DNA of 64,000 nucleotides. It comes from Actinomycetota bacterium. GTDB lineage: Bacteria; Actinomycetota; Actinomycetes; Streptosporangiales; Streptosporangiaceae. Below, in pieces: positions 1-8,854 of this stretch. The notes beneath the pieces were generated by a model. That model had not been told where the DNA came from and searched no databases. It saw nothing but the letters and a program-made list of their open reading frames with translations. Location: positions 78,810 through 142,809 of the forward strand of contig PMSU01000098.1 of assembly GCA_003168255.1 (NCBI GenBank), read 5' to 3'. The position numbers were made by a program, and so were the translations under genes. Position 1 is the stretch's first letter. Every line of letters starts with the position of its first letter.

Positions 1-2
1 CG

Positions 3-158
3 CACAGCTGGTGGCCACTCTTCCTTGGTCTCTCCTGCGGCCTGGCGGCTCTTGGTGTCGCGATCGGGTGGTGGCTGTTCCTGATCGGCATGCTGTGCGT
101 CGTTTCCACGACGATCGGCTTTGTCTTCGAGTACTACCACGGCGAGTTCGCGCACTGA
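3..158 (+). CDS. ctaF: Cytochrome c oxidase subunit 4 (CtaF), 3' end only
   Basis: The first 156 bases encode the last 51 residues of a protein that starts left of the window. The piece is two hydrophobic stretches joined by a short turn and ends in FVFEYYHGEFAH, the ending typical of the small actinobacterial subunit of the aa3 cytochrome c oxidase, which sits in the plasma membrane beside subunit I. The other oxidase and bc1 genes (ctaE, qcrC, qcrA, qcrB) are at the far end of the window and point towards this gene. Recognition rests on the C-terminal motif and membrane pattern only; the family assignment is fairly secure, the start is not visible. Confidence 0.82.
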   Translation, partial: HSWWPLFLGLSCGLAALGVAIGWWLFLIGMLCVVSTTIGFVFEYYHGEFAH

Positions 159-731
159 CCCACCCGAGTCGCGGTCCAGCGCTCTGTACGGCGTGTCCTG
201 CCCGTCCACGACTACCTGCACCTCTGTTGGGGTCTACTACAAAGTCCCGCAAGTCGGCAACCTGCTTGCGGAGCAAAACACTCCCTGAGAGAACCGTGCT
301 TCTCAGCGGCGAGAGGTCTAGATCCGGGCGTGCCTGATCTGCCCAGCCGTCATGGCCGGTGGCCGGCCCAGCCGCACCCCTAGGCGCGGGCTGCGTTCAG
401 CCCCTCGCCGCGGGGATTGCCGCTGATATGCGCGCGAGAGGTCTAGATCCGAAGAATTATGCCGAACGGATGCGCGCCTCAGTCGAGCCCGCCGCCAGCC
501 ACCCGCGGCCGAACGTCACGGTCGCCCAGGTCGCTCGCCCGTGCAAGCAGGACCGCCTGTAATCGAGGTTAGCCAGCTACGGCGAACAGACCGGCGTGAG
601 CCCGGGGCGTTTGCTTCGGAGCCTCTCCCGCATCTCGTCGCGGCATGGACGCTCCTCGCACCGCAGGCAGCGTAAAGGGGGGTACCCCCAGACGCAGGGA
701 TGCCCCCCTACATGAACGACTTACCGCAGCC
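159..731. other. Gene-poor spacer after ctaF
   Basis: No convincing gene is seen in these 573 bases. It holds an 18-base direct repeat (309-326 and 434-451). Short open frames exist, one of them (359-562) with a plausible-looking stretch, but none has a ribosome site or recognisable domain. Near 678-709 a G-run followed by a C-run could form a hairpin downstream of the leftward DUF397 gene. Confidence 0.5.
309..451. repeat. 18-base direct repeat pair
   Basis: The sequence GCGAGAGGTCTAGATCCG occurs at 309-326 and again at 434-451, in the same direction, 125 bases apart. It contains TCTAGA. No function is recognised; it could be a duplication scar close to the point where the accessory region joins ctaF. 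Confidence 0.7.
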
Positions 732-959
732 TCAGCCTAGGCCGAGCGCGCCGGCCTTCACCTGGTCGGTGAACACCCGCCACTCGCCAGACCCGAATGC
801 CAGGACCGGACCCTCAGGGTCCTTCGAGTCCCGTATAGCGATCAGGTGACCGCGGCCTGTCTGCCTGCCCAGCGCAGCCGCGACCTCGACGCAATCGCCG
901 CCGTTGTTGCCGCTGAGGCTGCTCTTGCGCCACGTGGCGCTCGTCAGGTTCACGTTCAC
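732..959 (-). CDS. DUF397 domain protein
   Basis: A 75-residue protein that is essentially one DUF397 domain: an N-terminal WRKSSLSGNNGGDCVEVA block and a C-terminal IRDSKDPEGPVLAF block, both signatures of the family. In actinobacteria such proteins usually occur beside an Xre-type regulator and an ATPase-fold protein and are linked to development or toxin-antitoxin-like regulation. Here the ATPase-fold partner starts 14 bases away on the opposite strand, but no Xre regulator is present. Length is normal for the family. Confidence 0.93.
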   Translation of the reverse strand: MNVNLTSATWRKSSLSGNNGGDCVEVAAALGRQTGRGHLIAIRDSKDPEGPVLAFGSGEWRVFTDQVKAGALGLG

Positions 960-973
960 CGCCCCGACTTTCC

Positions 974-1648
974 GTGCTTGTCGATGAAACTCGCGCCTTT
1001 CTCCGAAAGGCCCTGGCGGGCTGCCCGCGAGCCGACGACGCGATAGCGCTGGGATCAGAATTTTCGGCGAACGCCGTGCTGCACAGCAGGTCAGGCGCCC
1101 CCGGAGGGACGTTCACCGTCCGGACCGAGGTCAGCGAGGACGCCTACATCTACATCGCCGTCGAGGACGACGGCGGCCCCTGGAAGACCCGCGCCTGCCA
1201 GATCCGGACCGGGCACGGACTGGACCTCGTGCAGGCCGTCGCCGGACCTGCGAACTGGGGGATCACCGGAGACGCGGCCGGCCGCCTGGTCTGGGCCCGG
1301 CTGCCCTGGCCCGGCACAGACCGCCTCGAACGCGAACTGAACACACCGGGGGTCACCACGCCAGCCCATCCCGAGGACGACGACACGGGACAGGCCGAAC
1401 TGGAGACACTCGCCGCCGAGCTGACCGGCCGGGGCCTGCGGGCAAAGCTCATCACCCCCCAGGGCAGGCTGCCCCACCTGGAGATCTGCGGCCTGGGGAA
1501 ACCCATGCCACCCCAGCGGGTGTACGCCCAAGCCGACTGGTACTTCTGGCCCACCGCCGAACGGATAGCCGCCAGCGACGACGTGACGACCGCGGCCCGC
1601 ACCATCGCCCGCGTCCTGCGCACTGACGGCGGGACGCGGGGTGCCTGA
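974..1648 (+). CDS. ATP-binding (HATPase-fold) regulatory protein
   Basis: A 224-residue protein whose first about 115 residues match the RsbW/SpoIIAB-like HATPase_c_2 fold: an N-box region SEFSANAVLHS, then VEDDGGPW and a glycine-rich GHGLDLVQAVAG lid. The last about 100 residues have no recognised domain and end in a tryptophan-containing segment. Such proteins act as anti-sigma-type kinases or nucleotide-dependent regulators. The GTG start at 974 is only 14 bases from the divergent DUF397 start and has no clear ribosome site, so the true N-terminus may lie slightly upstream. The pairing with DUF397 is a recurrent actinobacterial arrangement. Confidence 0.85.
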   Translation: MLVDETRAFLRKALAGCPRADDAIALGSEFSANAVLHSRSGAPGGTFTVRTEVSEDAYIYIAVEDDGGPWKTRACQIRTGHGLDLVQAVAGPANWGITGDAAGRLVWARLPWPGTDRLERELNTPGVTTPAHPEDDDTGQAELETLAAELTGRGLRAKLITPQGRLPHLEICGLGKPMPPQRVYAQADWYFWPTAERIAASDDVTTAARTIARVLRTDGGTRGA

Positions 1649-1683
1649 CCAGTACGGTTCCGGGCAGTACCGCGCCGAGCTGG

Positions 1684-2358
1684 CTACGCGGCGGGGACGA
1701 GCCCGGCGCGGTAGGCGATGATGACGAGCTGTACGCGGTCACGGCAGCCCAGCTTGGTCAGCAGGTGGCCCACATGCGTCTTGGCGGTCGCCGGGCTGAT
1801 GCTCAGCTGGCCAGCGATCTCGGCGTTTGACAGGCCCTGGGCGACGAGGGTGAGAACTTCCCTTTCCCGGTCCGTGAGATCCTTCAGCTCCGCCCCGCAT
1901 GCCGGGGCCTGCGGCGGCGCCAGGTCAGGCCGGCGGGAGAACTCGCCGAGCAGGCGGCGCGTGACGCTGGGGGCAAGGAGCGCGTCACCAGCCGCGATGA
2001 CCCGGATGGCATTCAGCAGATCGACTGGCATGGTGTCCTTGAGCAGGAAGCCGCTGGCACCGGCCCGCAGTGCGGCGTAGACATACTCGTCCAGGTCGAA
2101 GGTCGTCAGGATGAGCACGCGCACATCCTGGGTATCGGCCGCGCCGGTGATCTGGCGGGTGGCCTCGATGCCGTCCATGACCGGCATCCGGATGTCCATC
2201 AAGATGACGTCGGGCCGGGTCTTGCGGGCCGCCTCGACAGCCTCGGCGCCGTTCCCGGCCTCGCCGACGACGGTGAAGCCCGGGGTGGCGGCGATGATGC
2301 CGCTGAACCCGACCCGGACGAGGGCCTGGTCGTCGGCGACGACCACCCGGAGGTTCAT
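1684..2358 (-). CDS. NarL/FixJ-family response regulator
   Basis: A 224-residue two-component response regulator. The receiver domain (residues about 1-120) starts MNLRVVVADDQALV and holds the phospho-acceptor Asp in VILMDIRMPVMDG. A LuxR-type helix-turn-helix follows at about 155-220 (LTDREREVLTLVAQGLSN, then ISPATAKTHVGHLLTKLG). The ATG at 2358 overlaps the stop of the upstream sensor kinase by four bases (ATGA), so the two are translationally coupled. The adjacent divergent ABC export operon is a plausible target, which is inference from position only. Confidence 0.95.
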   Translation of the reverse strand: MNLRVVVADDQALVRVGFSGIIAATPGFTVVGEAGNGAEAVEAARKTRPDVILMDIRMPVMDGIEATRQITGAADTQDVRVLILTTFDLDEYVYAALRAGASGFLLKDTMPVDLLNAIRVIAAGDALLAPSVTRRLLGEFSRRPDLAPPQAPACGAELKDLTDREREVLTLVAQGLSNAEIAGQLSISPATAKTHVGHLLTKLGCRDRVQLVIIAYRAGLVPAA

Positions 2359-3935
2359 GACGCGGCATCTCCCGTCGGCAGCCGCGCGGCCACCCGGAAG
2401 CCTCGCACCGGCAGCGGCGCCGCGGTCAGATCGCCACCATAGAGGTTGACCCGCTCTCGCATTCCGATCAGGCCATGGCCGCCTGGCACTTCGGCTGCCA
2501 CTGCGGCCCACGAGCCTGGTCCGTGGGCGCCCGCGGCGGCCGGGACCTGGTGGCCGCGCCCGTCGTCGGTGATCTCGACGGACAGTTCGTCCCTGTGGTA
2601 GGTGACGGTGACCGTGCAGGAGGGCGTGTCCGCGTGCTTGACCACGTTGGTCAGGGCCTCCTGCACGATGCGGAACGCCGCCAGGTCGATCCCCGGTGGT
2701 AGCTCCCTGCGGCTGCCGTGCACCCGGAGATCCACCACGACGCCCGCGTTGGCGATCCGTGCCACCAGCCTGTCCAGGTCCGCCAGGCCAGGCGCGGGCA
2801 GTAGCGGAGCCGTCTCCCGCGTCACGTCGTCAGCCCCAGAGCCATTGCCCCCCGCGCTGCCATTGCCCCCCGCGCTGCCGTTGCCCCCCGCGCTGCCGTT
2901 GCCCCCCGTGCCGTTGCCCCCCGTGCCGTTGCCCCCCGCGCTGCTGCTGCCCCCCGCGCTGCCAGTGCCCCCCACGCCGCCGCGCACACGGCGGTTCCTT
3001 CCGGACCCATCCGGCGTCGGCTGTTCGTTCCTGCCCCGCTTCGCCGCCGCTGGCGCCGTGGCCGCTGCGCCGCGCGCCGTGGCATCGCCGAGGTGATCCG
3101 CCGCACCGCCGGGTCCAGCGGGCGCCGGGTTGGCCTGGCGCAGTACGCCGAGCATGTGCCGCATTTCCGCGAGAGCCTCGCGGCTTGTCGCCTGGATGGC
3201 CCCGAGTGCCTCCCGTGCCTGGGCCGGCTTCGTGTCGATGACGTGGTGGCCGTATCCCGCCTGCACCGCGATCACGGTCATGCTGTGCGCGATCACGTCA
3301 TGCAGTTCCCTGGCGATCCTCAGCCGCTCCTCGGTGACGGCGCCGGTTGCCGCCTGGTCCTGAAGCTGCGCGGCGTACGCGCGACGCTGCCCGGCCGCGT
3401 AGCCCACCATCCAGATGATGATCACGACAAAGGAAACCGAGATCGCGTTCCCCACCTGATGTCCGCTCGACAAAAGGACGACAAGCCCCTCGATCCCGAG
3501 CACCGCGAGCACCGCGGCGAGCGCGCCGACAGCTATCTGGCGCCGGTAACCGGCAGCCACCACGTGGAGCACGTAGGCGGCAGGTATCAGGAGCGTCGGG
3601 GCGAAGCTGATCGGGACCGCCGCAATGGCGAGCGTGGCTACTGCCACGGCCGCGCCGAGGGCGACGAGGGGCCTGAGGCGGCGCAGTGCCACCGGGGCCG
3701 ACAAGGCGATGGCGAGCAGCAATATCAGCAGCCCGTGCCAGGGCAAGCGCGAGGCCGGGTTGCCAGGCAGCGGTGTGTCGCCAAGGAGCAGTGTGCTGCG
3801 CAGGCTCAGGAACAGTACGAGGGCGCACAAAGCCGCGGCGAGACAGTCAAGCGCGACCCAGTGTTTCGCCCGCAGCCGCTTGGTTAGCGGCGGCCGCGGC
3901 CTGACTGGCGGCGGTGCCTGCCACTGGGTACTCAC
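2355..3935 (-). CDS. NarL-system sensor histidine kinase with Gly/Asn-rich linker
   Basis: A 526-residue membrane sensor kinase. About residues 28-185 form a run of hydrophobic segments. HisKA_3 dimerisation follows, with the phospho-acceptor His212 in RIARELHDVIAHS, and the C-terminal HATPase domain shows EALTNVVKHAD, DDGRG and GHGLIGMRERV. Between the two catalytic parts, about residues 319-365, is a low-complexity linker of GGNGSA/GGNGT units encoded by an 18-base tandem repeat, which is unusual for this family. It is cotranscribed with the response regulator (4-base overlap). The sensed signal is unknown. Confidence 0.94.
   Translation of the reverse strand: MSTQWQAPPPVRPRPPLTKRLRAKHWVALDCLAAALCALVLFLSLRSTLLLGDTPLPGNPASRLPWHGLLILLLAIALSAPVALRRLRPLVALGAAVAVATLAIAAVPISFAPTLLIPAAYVLHVVAAGYRRQIAVGALAAVLAVLGIEGLVVLLSSGHQVGNAISVSFVVIIIWMVGYAAGQRRAYAAQLQDQAATGAVTEERLRIARELHDVIAHSMTVIAVQAGYGHHVIDTKPAQAREALGAIQATSREALAEMRHMLGVLRQANPAPAGPGGAADHLGDATARGAAATAPAAAKRGRNEQPTPDGSGRNRRVRGGVGGTGSAGGSSSAGGNGTGGNGTGGNGSAGGNGSAGGNGSAGGNGSGADDVTRETAPLLPAPGLADLDRLVARIANAGVVVDLRVHGSRRELPPGIDLAAFRIVQEALTNVVKHADTPSCTVTVTYHRDELSVEITDDGRGHQVPAAAGAHGPGSWAAVAAEVPGGHGLIGMRERVNLYGGDLTAAPLPVRGFRVAARLPTGDAAS
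2841..2981. repeat. 18-base tandem array inside the histidine kinase gene
   Basis: Imperfect tandem copies of GCCATTGCCCCCCGCGCT and shorter 12-base versions. On the coding (minus) strand they encode GGNGSA and GGNGT units. All variants keep the reading frame, so the array is a length-variable linker, not a disruption. Confidence 0.88.
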
Positions 3936-4190
3936 GCACCTACGGTAACCGCAGCTGGCCGCCTTGACGTCAGCCTGTAGGTGTAGGCCCGCAGGATCAT
4001 CACAGGCCGCTCCGTCGCCCGACCGGAGAAAGAAGATCCCCCTGCCGGGTGACGACTGTGATCATGGTTCAGGCCAGGCTTGGGGAAACGCCGCTACGGG
4101 GGCGCCGGCCCAGCCAGGCCGGCCAGCATGCGGCAAACACGAAAGCCAGCACGAAAGCAAGCACGCGGCAACCGAAAGCGAGGACAGGCC

Positions 4191-5162
4191 ATGACCACAG
4201 GCGCCGAAGGCGCGGTCATCGAGACGCAGGTGCTGACCAAACGGTATCCAGGCAACGTGACTGCCCTCGACGGGCTCACGGTCACCGTGCCGTCCGGCAT
4301 CACCGGCCTGGTCGGCGCGAACGGCGCGGGCAAGTCCACCCTGATCAAGATCCTGCTCGGCCTGCTCGAGCCGACAAAGGGCAGGGCGAAGGTGCTTGGC
4401 CACGACTGCCAGCTCGAAGGTGAGCAGATCAGGACCCTGATCGGCTACATGCCTGAGCACGACTGCCTGCCGCCTGACGTCAGCGCCACCGAATTCGTCA
4501 CCCACCTGGGCCGGATGTCCGGCCTGCCCGCCACCGCGGCGAAGGAGCGGGCAGCCGAATCGCTGCGCCACGTCGGACTGCACGAGGAGCGGTACCGCCA
4601 GATCGGCACCTACTCCACCGGCATGAAGCAGCGGGTGAAGCTGGCCCAGGCGCTGGTGGGGGATCCGCGGCTGCTGCTGCTCGACGAGCCGACGAACGGG
4701 CTCGATCCGGCCGGCCGCGGGTCGATGCTCGAGCTCATCTCCCGGATCGGCACGGAGTTTGGCATCTCCATCGTCGTCGCCTCGCACCTGCTCGGCGAGA
4801 TCGAGCGAATCTGCGACAACCTGGTGGCGATCGAGGCGGGGCGGCTGCTGCGTGCCGACACCATCACCAGCTTCACCGAGGTCAGCCGGGTGCTGCTTGT
4901 CGAGGTGGAAGAGGGCCTGGCAGTGCTGGCCGACGAGCTCGCGAAACGCGGGCTCGACCCCAGGCAGCACCAGCGGGCGCTGCTCGTGCCGCTGGCGGGC
5001 GATGCCACCTACGACGCGGTCCGCGACGCGGTCGCCGATCTCGGCCTGCCGCTCGGACGACTGGAGCAGCGGCGGCACAGCATCGAAGAGCTGTTCCGCG
5101 ACGCTGTCGAACCTGGCGCGGAGCCCGACTACCTGATGACGGAGGTGTCCGATGTCCGCTGA
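4191..5162 (+). CDS. ABC transporter ATP-binding protein
   Basis: A 323-residue ABC ATPase. Walker A is GANGAGKST, the signature is YSTGMKQRVKLAQAL, Walker B is LLLLDEPTNGLDPAG and the switch His is in VVASHLLGEIE. The C-terminal about 100 residues are an extra domain common in export-type ATPases of this kind. The ATG at 4191 follows GAGGACAGGCC, a usable ribosome site. It heads a four-gene block (ATPase, permease, ATPase, permease) whose members overlap by a few bases and so are probably one operon. The substrate is unknown; related blocks are linked to drug or peptide export. Confidence 0.93.
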   Translation: MTTGAEGAVIETQVLTKRYPGNVTALDGLTVTVPSGITGLVGANGAGKSTLIKILLGLLEPTKGRAKVLGHDCQLEGEQIRTLIGYMPEHDCLPPDVSATEFVTHLGRMSGLPATAAKERAAESLRHVGLHEERYRQIGTYSTGMKQRVKLAQALVGDPRLLLLDEPTNGLDPAGRGSMLELISRIGTEFGISIVVASHLLGEIERICDNLVAIEAGRLLRADTITSFTEVSRVLLVEVEEGLAVLADELAKRGLDPRQHQRALLVPLAGDATYDAVRDAVADLGLPLGRLEQRRHSIEELFRDAVEPGAEPDYLMTEVSDVR

Positions 5163-6093
5163 CGGCGCGCTGGCCAGGGCAGACCGGCCGACAGCGGGCG
5201 CGGATGGTGTCATCCACGACCGCGGCTATCGCCGCTACGATGGCCCGCGACTTGGCCGGGTACAGATCGTCCGGTCGCTTTGCTGGCACAGTTTCCGGTC
5301 TTCGTTCGGAATAGGCAGGGGTCCCAAGGCCAAGATCGTGCCGGTCATAGCCTTCATCGCCATCTGCCTGCCCGCCGTCGTGAACGCGGTCATGGTGGCG
5401 AAAGGGGGGACGCGGGTCGTCTCCTACAGCACGTATACGTTCGCGCTGCGGGTCGTGGTCCTGACGATCTTCGTGGCGGTTCAGGCACCCGAGCTCGTTT
5501 CCCGGGACCTGCGCAGCCGCGTGCTGCCGCTCTATTTCTCCCGGCCGATGCGCAGGGGCGACTATCCGCTCGCGAAATACGTCGCGTTCACGATGGCCTG
5601 CCTGGCGATGATCGAGATCCCGCTGGTGCTGCTCTACCTCGGCACGATCGTCTCAGCCAAAGGCCACAGCGGGATCTGGAGCGAGACCAAGGGACTGGCC
5701 GGCGGCCTGCTTATCGGGCTGATGTGGGCAGTGCTGGTAGCGGCGATCGGCCTGGCCCTCGCCTCGCTGAGCGGGCGACGCGCCTATGCGACCGGCGCGA
5801 TCGCGATCTACTTCTTCCTCACCTGGACGCTATCCCAGCTCATCTACCAGATCGCGGGCGGACGCGGCGGGCCGTTCGTGCCCGGCGGCCCGTCGCCAGG
5901 CCAGCGGCTGGCCGGGCTGCTCAGCCCGTTCACCGTGCTGGACGGCGTCAGGCAGTGGTTCGGCGACAAGGCCGTCGGCCCGATGTCGCCGCCTGGCGGC
6001 TACGGGGCCGCCTACGTCGTGATGTTCCTTGTGCTCCTCGCGGCGAGCTTCGCGATCCTGGCCGTACGGTACCGGAAGGCGGCAGCGGCATGA
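5152..6093 (+). CDS. ABC transporter permease
   Basis: A 313-residue integral membrane protein with about six hydrophobic segments, beginning after a roughly 60-residue cytoplasmic start that contains HDRGYRRYDGPRLG, a motif common in ABC-2 type permeases of this actinobacterial family. It overlaps the upstream ATPase gene by 11 bases and the downstream one by 4, which indicates translational coupling. It most likely pairs with the 4191-5162 ATPase. The cargo cannot be read from sequence. Confidence 0.9.
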   Translation: MSADGALARADRPTAGADGVIHDRGYRRYDGPRLGRVQIVRSLCWHSFRSSFGIGRGPKAKIVPVIAFIAICLPAVVNAVMVAKGGTRVVSYSTYTFALRVVVLTIFVAVQAPELVSRDLRSRVLPLYFSRPMRRGDYPLAKYVAFTMACLAMIEIPLVLLYLGTIVSAKGHSGIWSETKGLAGGLLIGLMWAVLVAAIGLALASLSGRRAYATGAIAIYFFLTWTLSQLIYQIAGGRGGPFVPGGPSPGQRLAGLLSPFTVLDGVRQWFGDKAVGPMSPPGGYGAAYVVMFLVLLAASFAILAVRYRKAAAA

Positions 6094-7001
6094 GCACGAT
6101 CGAGCTGACGGGCGTGTCCCACTGGTACGGCAACGTGGTCGCGGTGAATGACGTCACCATGACCATCGGGCCCGGCGTCACCGGGCTGCTCGGGCCGAAT
6201 GGCGCGGGCAAGTCAACCATCCTGCACATGATCAGCGGGTTCCTCGAGCCATCCCGGGGCACCCTGACCGTCGGTGGCGCGCCGAGCTGGCACAACCCCG
6301 GCATCTACCGCACGCTCGGCCTGGTTCCCGAGCGCGACTCGGTCTACGCCGTACTGACCGGGCTGGAGTTCGTCCGCGCCACCGCGAAACTGCATAAGCT
6401 CGCCGACGCTGACGGCGCCGTTGGCCGGGCGATCGCCATGGTGGACATGGCGGCCGCCGCCGACCGCCGGATCTCCACCTATTCCAAGGGCATGCGGCAG
6501 CGGATCAAGGTCGCCGCCGCGCTCGTGCACGACCCCCAAGTCCTGCTGCTCGACGAGCCGTTCAACGGGATGGATCCGAGGCAGCGGCTGCACATGATGG
6601 ACCTGCTCGACAAACTCGGCGCCGAAGGCCGCACTATCCTGTTCAGCTCGCACATCCTCGAAGAGGTCGAGCGGCTGTCCGGCACCATCCAGGTGGTCGT
6701 CGCGGGACGGCTGGCGGCTTCGGGTGACTTCCGGGCGATCCGGCGGCTCATGACCAGCAGGCCGCACGTCTTCATGGTCCGCTCGTCCGACGACCGGCTG
6801 CTCGGCGCCACCCTGATCGGCCGCCCGGCGGTGACCGGCGTGGAACTGACCGCCAAGGGACTCCAGGTGCGAGCGTCCGACTACGGCGCCTTCTGCCGCG
6901 AGGTCGCGGTGCTCAGCCGCGAACATGGCATCCGGCTGCTCGAACTGCTCCCCGCCGACGAGTCGCTGGAAAGCGTCTTCTCCTACCTGCTCGCATCATG
7001 A
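6090..7001 (+). CDS. ABC transporter ATP-binding protein
   Basis: A 303-residue ABC ATPase. Walker A is GPNGAGKST, the signature is YSKGMRQRIKVAAAL, Walker B is LLLDEPFNGMDPRQ and the switch His lies in LFSSHILEEVE. The ATG at 6090 sits inside the end of the preceding permease gene (ATGA overlap). It is a paralogue of the 4191-5162 ATPase and presumably drives the permease that follows. The protein has the usual C-terminal extension of roughly 80 residues. Confidence 0.93.
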   Translation: MSTIELTGVSHWYGNVVAVNDVTMTIGPGVTGLLGPNGAGKSTILHMISGFLEPSRGTLTVGGAPSWHNPGIYRTLGLVPERDSVYAVLTGLEFVRATAKLHKLADADGAVGRAIAMVDMAAAADRRISTYSKGMRQRIKVAAALVHDPQVLLLDEPFNGMDPRQRLHMMDLLDKLGAEGRTILFSSHILEEVERLSGTIQVVVAGRLAASGDFRAIRRLMTSRPHVFMVRSSDDRLLGATLIGRPAVTGVELTAKGLQVRASDYGAFCREVAVLSREHGIRLLELLPADESLESVFSYLLAS

Positions 7002-7783
7002 CGAGCCTTCACCCACCACAGCTTCACCCACCACAGGGGGCAGTGATTCCCATGTCCGGCTTGTTCAACGGAACGGTCGCCTCGATCACCCTGCGCGCCA
7101 CGATGGGCCGCAGGCGGGCGCTGATCTTCGCGCTCCCGTCAGTGATCCTCATCCTCGTCACGCTCGCGCTCAAGGCCGCCGGTTCGGCGTCCCCCAACTG
7201 GCCGAGCGTCATACTCGGCACCTTCGGCTTCACCGTGGTGCTTCCGCTCACCGCGCTGATCATCGGCACCAGCGTTCTCGGCGCCGAGATCGACGACGGC
7301 AGCATCATTCACCTGCTGGCCACGCCGGTGCGCCGGTCCTCGGTCATCGTGACCAAGTTCGTCGTCGCGGCCGGCCTGACCATGCTGCTGGTGGCGGTGC
7401 CCATGCTGGTGGCCGGGCTCATCGCCACCGGCGGCGCGACCAAGCTCGCGATCGGGCTCTTCGTCGGCGCACTGGCCGGATCGGTGATCTACAACGCCCT
7501 GTTCGTGATGATCTCCGCCGTCACCACCCGGGCGATCGCCGTCGGGCTGCTTTACGTGCTGTTCTGGGAGGGGCTGCTGGGCAACCTCGTCAGCGGCGCG
7601 CGCGAGCTGTCCATCGGTCACTACTCGCTGGGCATCGCCAACTCGATCGCCCACGACGCGACCCTGCACGCCGGCCTGAGCCTGACCACGGCGGTGGTCA
7701 TGGGGGCGATCGTGACGGTCGCGACGCTTACGGTGGCAGCGCGACGGCTGGCGCACTTCTCCCTGCGCGGCGACGCGCTTTAA
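6998..7783 (+). CDS. ABC transporter permease
   Basis: A 261-residue ABC-2 type permease with about six hydrophobic segments and a conserved IDDGSIIHLLATPVRRSS loop between the second and third. The ATG at 6998 overlaps the ATPase stop by four bases. An alternative ATG at 7052 (MSGLFNG) matches the usual N-terminus of relatives better. The 54 bases between the two starts contain a perfect duplication of CTTCACCCACCACAG (7007-7021, 7022-7036) encoding LHPPQ twice. Which start is used is uncertain. It ends the operon and converges on the monooxygenase cluster. Confidence 0.88.
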   Translation: MTSLHPPQLHPPQGAVIPMSGLFNGTVASITLRATMGRRRALIFALPSVILILVTLALKAAGSASPNWPSVILGTFGFTVVLPLTALIIGTSVLGAEIDDGSIIHLLATPVRRSSVIVTKFVVAAGLTMLLVAVPMLVAGLIATGGATKLAIGLFVGALAGSVIYNALFVMISAVTTRAIAVGLLYVLFWEGLLGNLVSGARELSIGHYSLGIANSIAHDATLHAGLSLTTAVVMGAIVTVATLTVAARRLAHFSLRGDAL

Positions 7784-7843
7784 AGACAAGCCAATATCTT
7801 CCGAACGGCTGCTGATTCTGGCGACGTCGTAGCATGGCGCGCG

Positions 7844-8851
7844 TCAGAGCCCGCAGAGCTCCAGATAGGCCCGGTGCTGTTCGCGCACCGCGCCAATCAC
7901 ATCGTCGGTGGCCATCGCGGCGGGAGCCGTAGCGAATATCGCGGCGAGGGGCTCAGTAGCCTCGACCACCCGAGGCTGCCACGCGCCGAGCCAGCCCGTC
8001 AGCACTTCCCGCAGCTCGGGCCGGTGCTCAAGCGCGTACCTGACCAGTGCCGACGACCAGTCCTGGCTGCGCTGAGAGTCGACACCGAACTCGGTGAACA
8101 GCAGCGCCAGGAACTCGTCGGAGTTGCGCCGGGCCAGGTCCGCGAGCTGGGAGTTCAGCAGGGCGTCCAGGGCCGGCTTCACCGCCAGGTTGCGCGCGGC
8201 GAACGCCTCCCCCCAGTCGTGAGTGACCAGCAACTGCTCGCAGGCGCGGCGCAGCGGCTGCCAGGCCGGGTCATTCTCCCAGGCGCCGCGCGCCAGCGCA
8301 GTGGTCGCCAACTCGTCGCCGTGCGCGTTGGCGAGCACCTTCGTCCAGTACGCGATCCGCTGCACCCGGCGCATCTCGTCGGCGGCGCCAAAGTGGGCGG
8401 CGTTGGTGATGAAGGACGACGGCGCCATCTGCCCGACGTACAGGCCGGTCATCTGTAGCACGTGCAGCGGGAACCGCAGCGGCACGAACAATTCCCGCAG
8501 CGTGGCCACCCAGGCCGGGTCAAGGCGCGTTACCGAGCTCGTCGCCTCGTGCGTGTCGATGAGCAGGTCAAGGTAGGTCTCGCGGTCGTGCTGGAGCGCG
8601 ACGTAGTCCTTGTAGGTGAGCTTGTACGGGTCGCGGAATTCCTCCCAGTCGTCCACCTGGAACGGGGAGCCCTCGCGGTATTTCAGGTACCAGAGGTTGA
8701 GCGGCATGCCGGGATCGAGCTCGAACGGCGCCGGTTCCTTGCGGAAGTGGTAGTGGAAGCGCGCCGCGGTCACCTCGTACGTGCTGGGCTTGCGCCGGAC
8801 GTCGCCGAGCAGGCTCCAGGTCTTCTGTGTCCTGGGTGATCTGTTCGCCAT
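7844..8851 (-). CDS. tmoE: Soluble diiron monooxygenase hydroxylase, beta subunit (TmoE-like)
   Basis: A 335-residue non-catalytic hydroxylase beta subunit, close to the size of TmoE. It begins with a WSLLGDVRRKPSTYEV segment and holds conserved blocks such as FHYHF, KLTYKDYV, GLYVGQMAPSSFITNAA and AADEMRRVQRIAYW, as in toluene 4-monooxygenase-type enzymes. It would form the alpha2-beta2-gamma2 hydroxylase with the products of 9807-11306 and 9559-9804. It is the last gene of the leftward cluster, three bases after the effector gene. The ribosome site AGGACTGACCG precedes the ATG. No reductase gene (tmoF) follows. Confidence 0.93.
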   Translation of the reverse strand: MANRSPRTQKTWSLLGDVRRKPSTYEVTAARFHYHFRKEPAPFELDPGMPLNLWYLKYREGSPFQVDDWEEFRDPYKLTYKDYVALQHDRETYLDLLIDTHEATSSVTRLDPAWVATLRELFVPLRFPLHVLQMTGLYVGQMAPSSFITNAAHFGAADEMRRVQRIAYWTKVLANAHGDELATTALARGAWENDPAWQPLRRACEQLLVTHDWGEAFAARNLAVKPALDALLNSQLADLARRNSDEFLALLFTEFGVDSQRSQDWSSALVRYALEHRPELREVLTGWLGAWQPRVVEATEPLAAIFATAPAAMATDDVIGAVREQHRAYLELCGL

Positions 8852-8854
8852 CGG

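Noticed and set aside
359..562. 67-residue frame after ctaF
   Set aside because: No ribosome site or domain; it overlaps the direct repeat, and the protein-like middle part is too short to support a gene.
2602..3241. Pro-rich open frames on the plus strand over the sensor kinase
   Set aside because: They are the antisense reading of the GGNGSA repeat (PPALPLP-type) and have no independent support.
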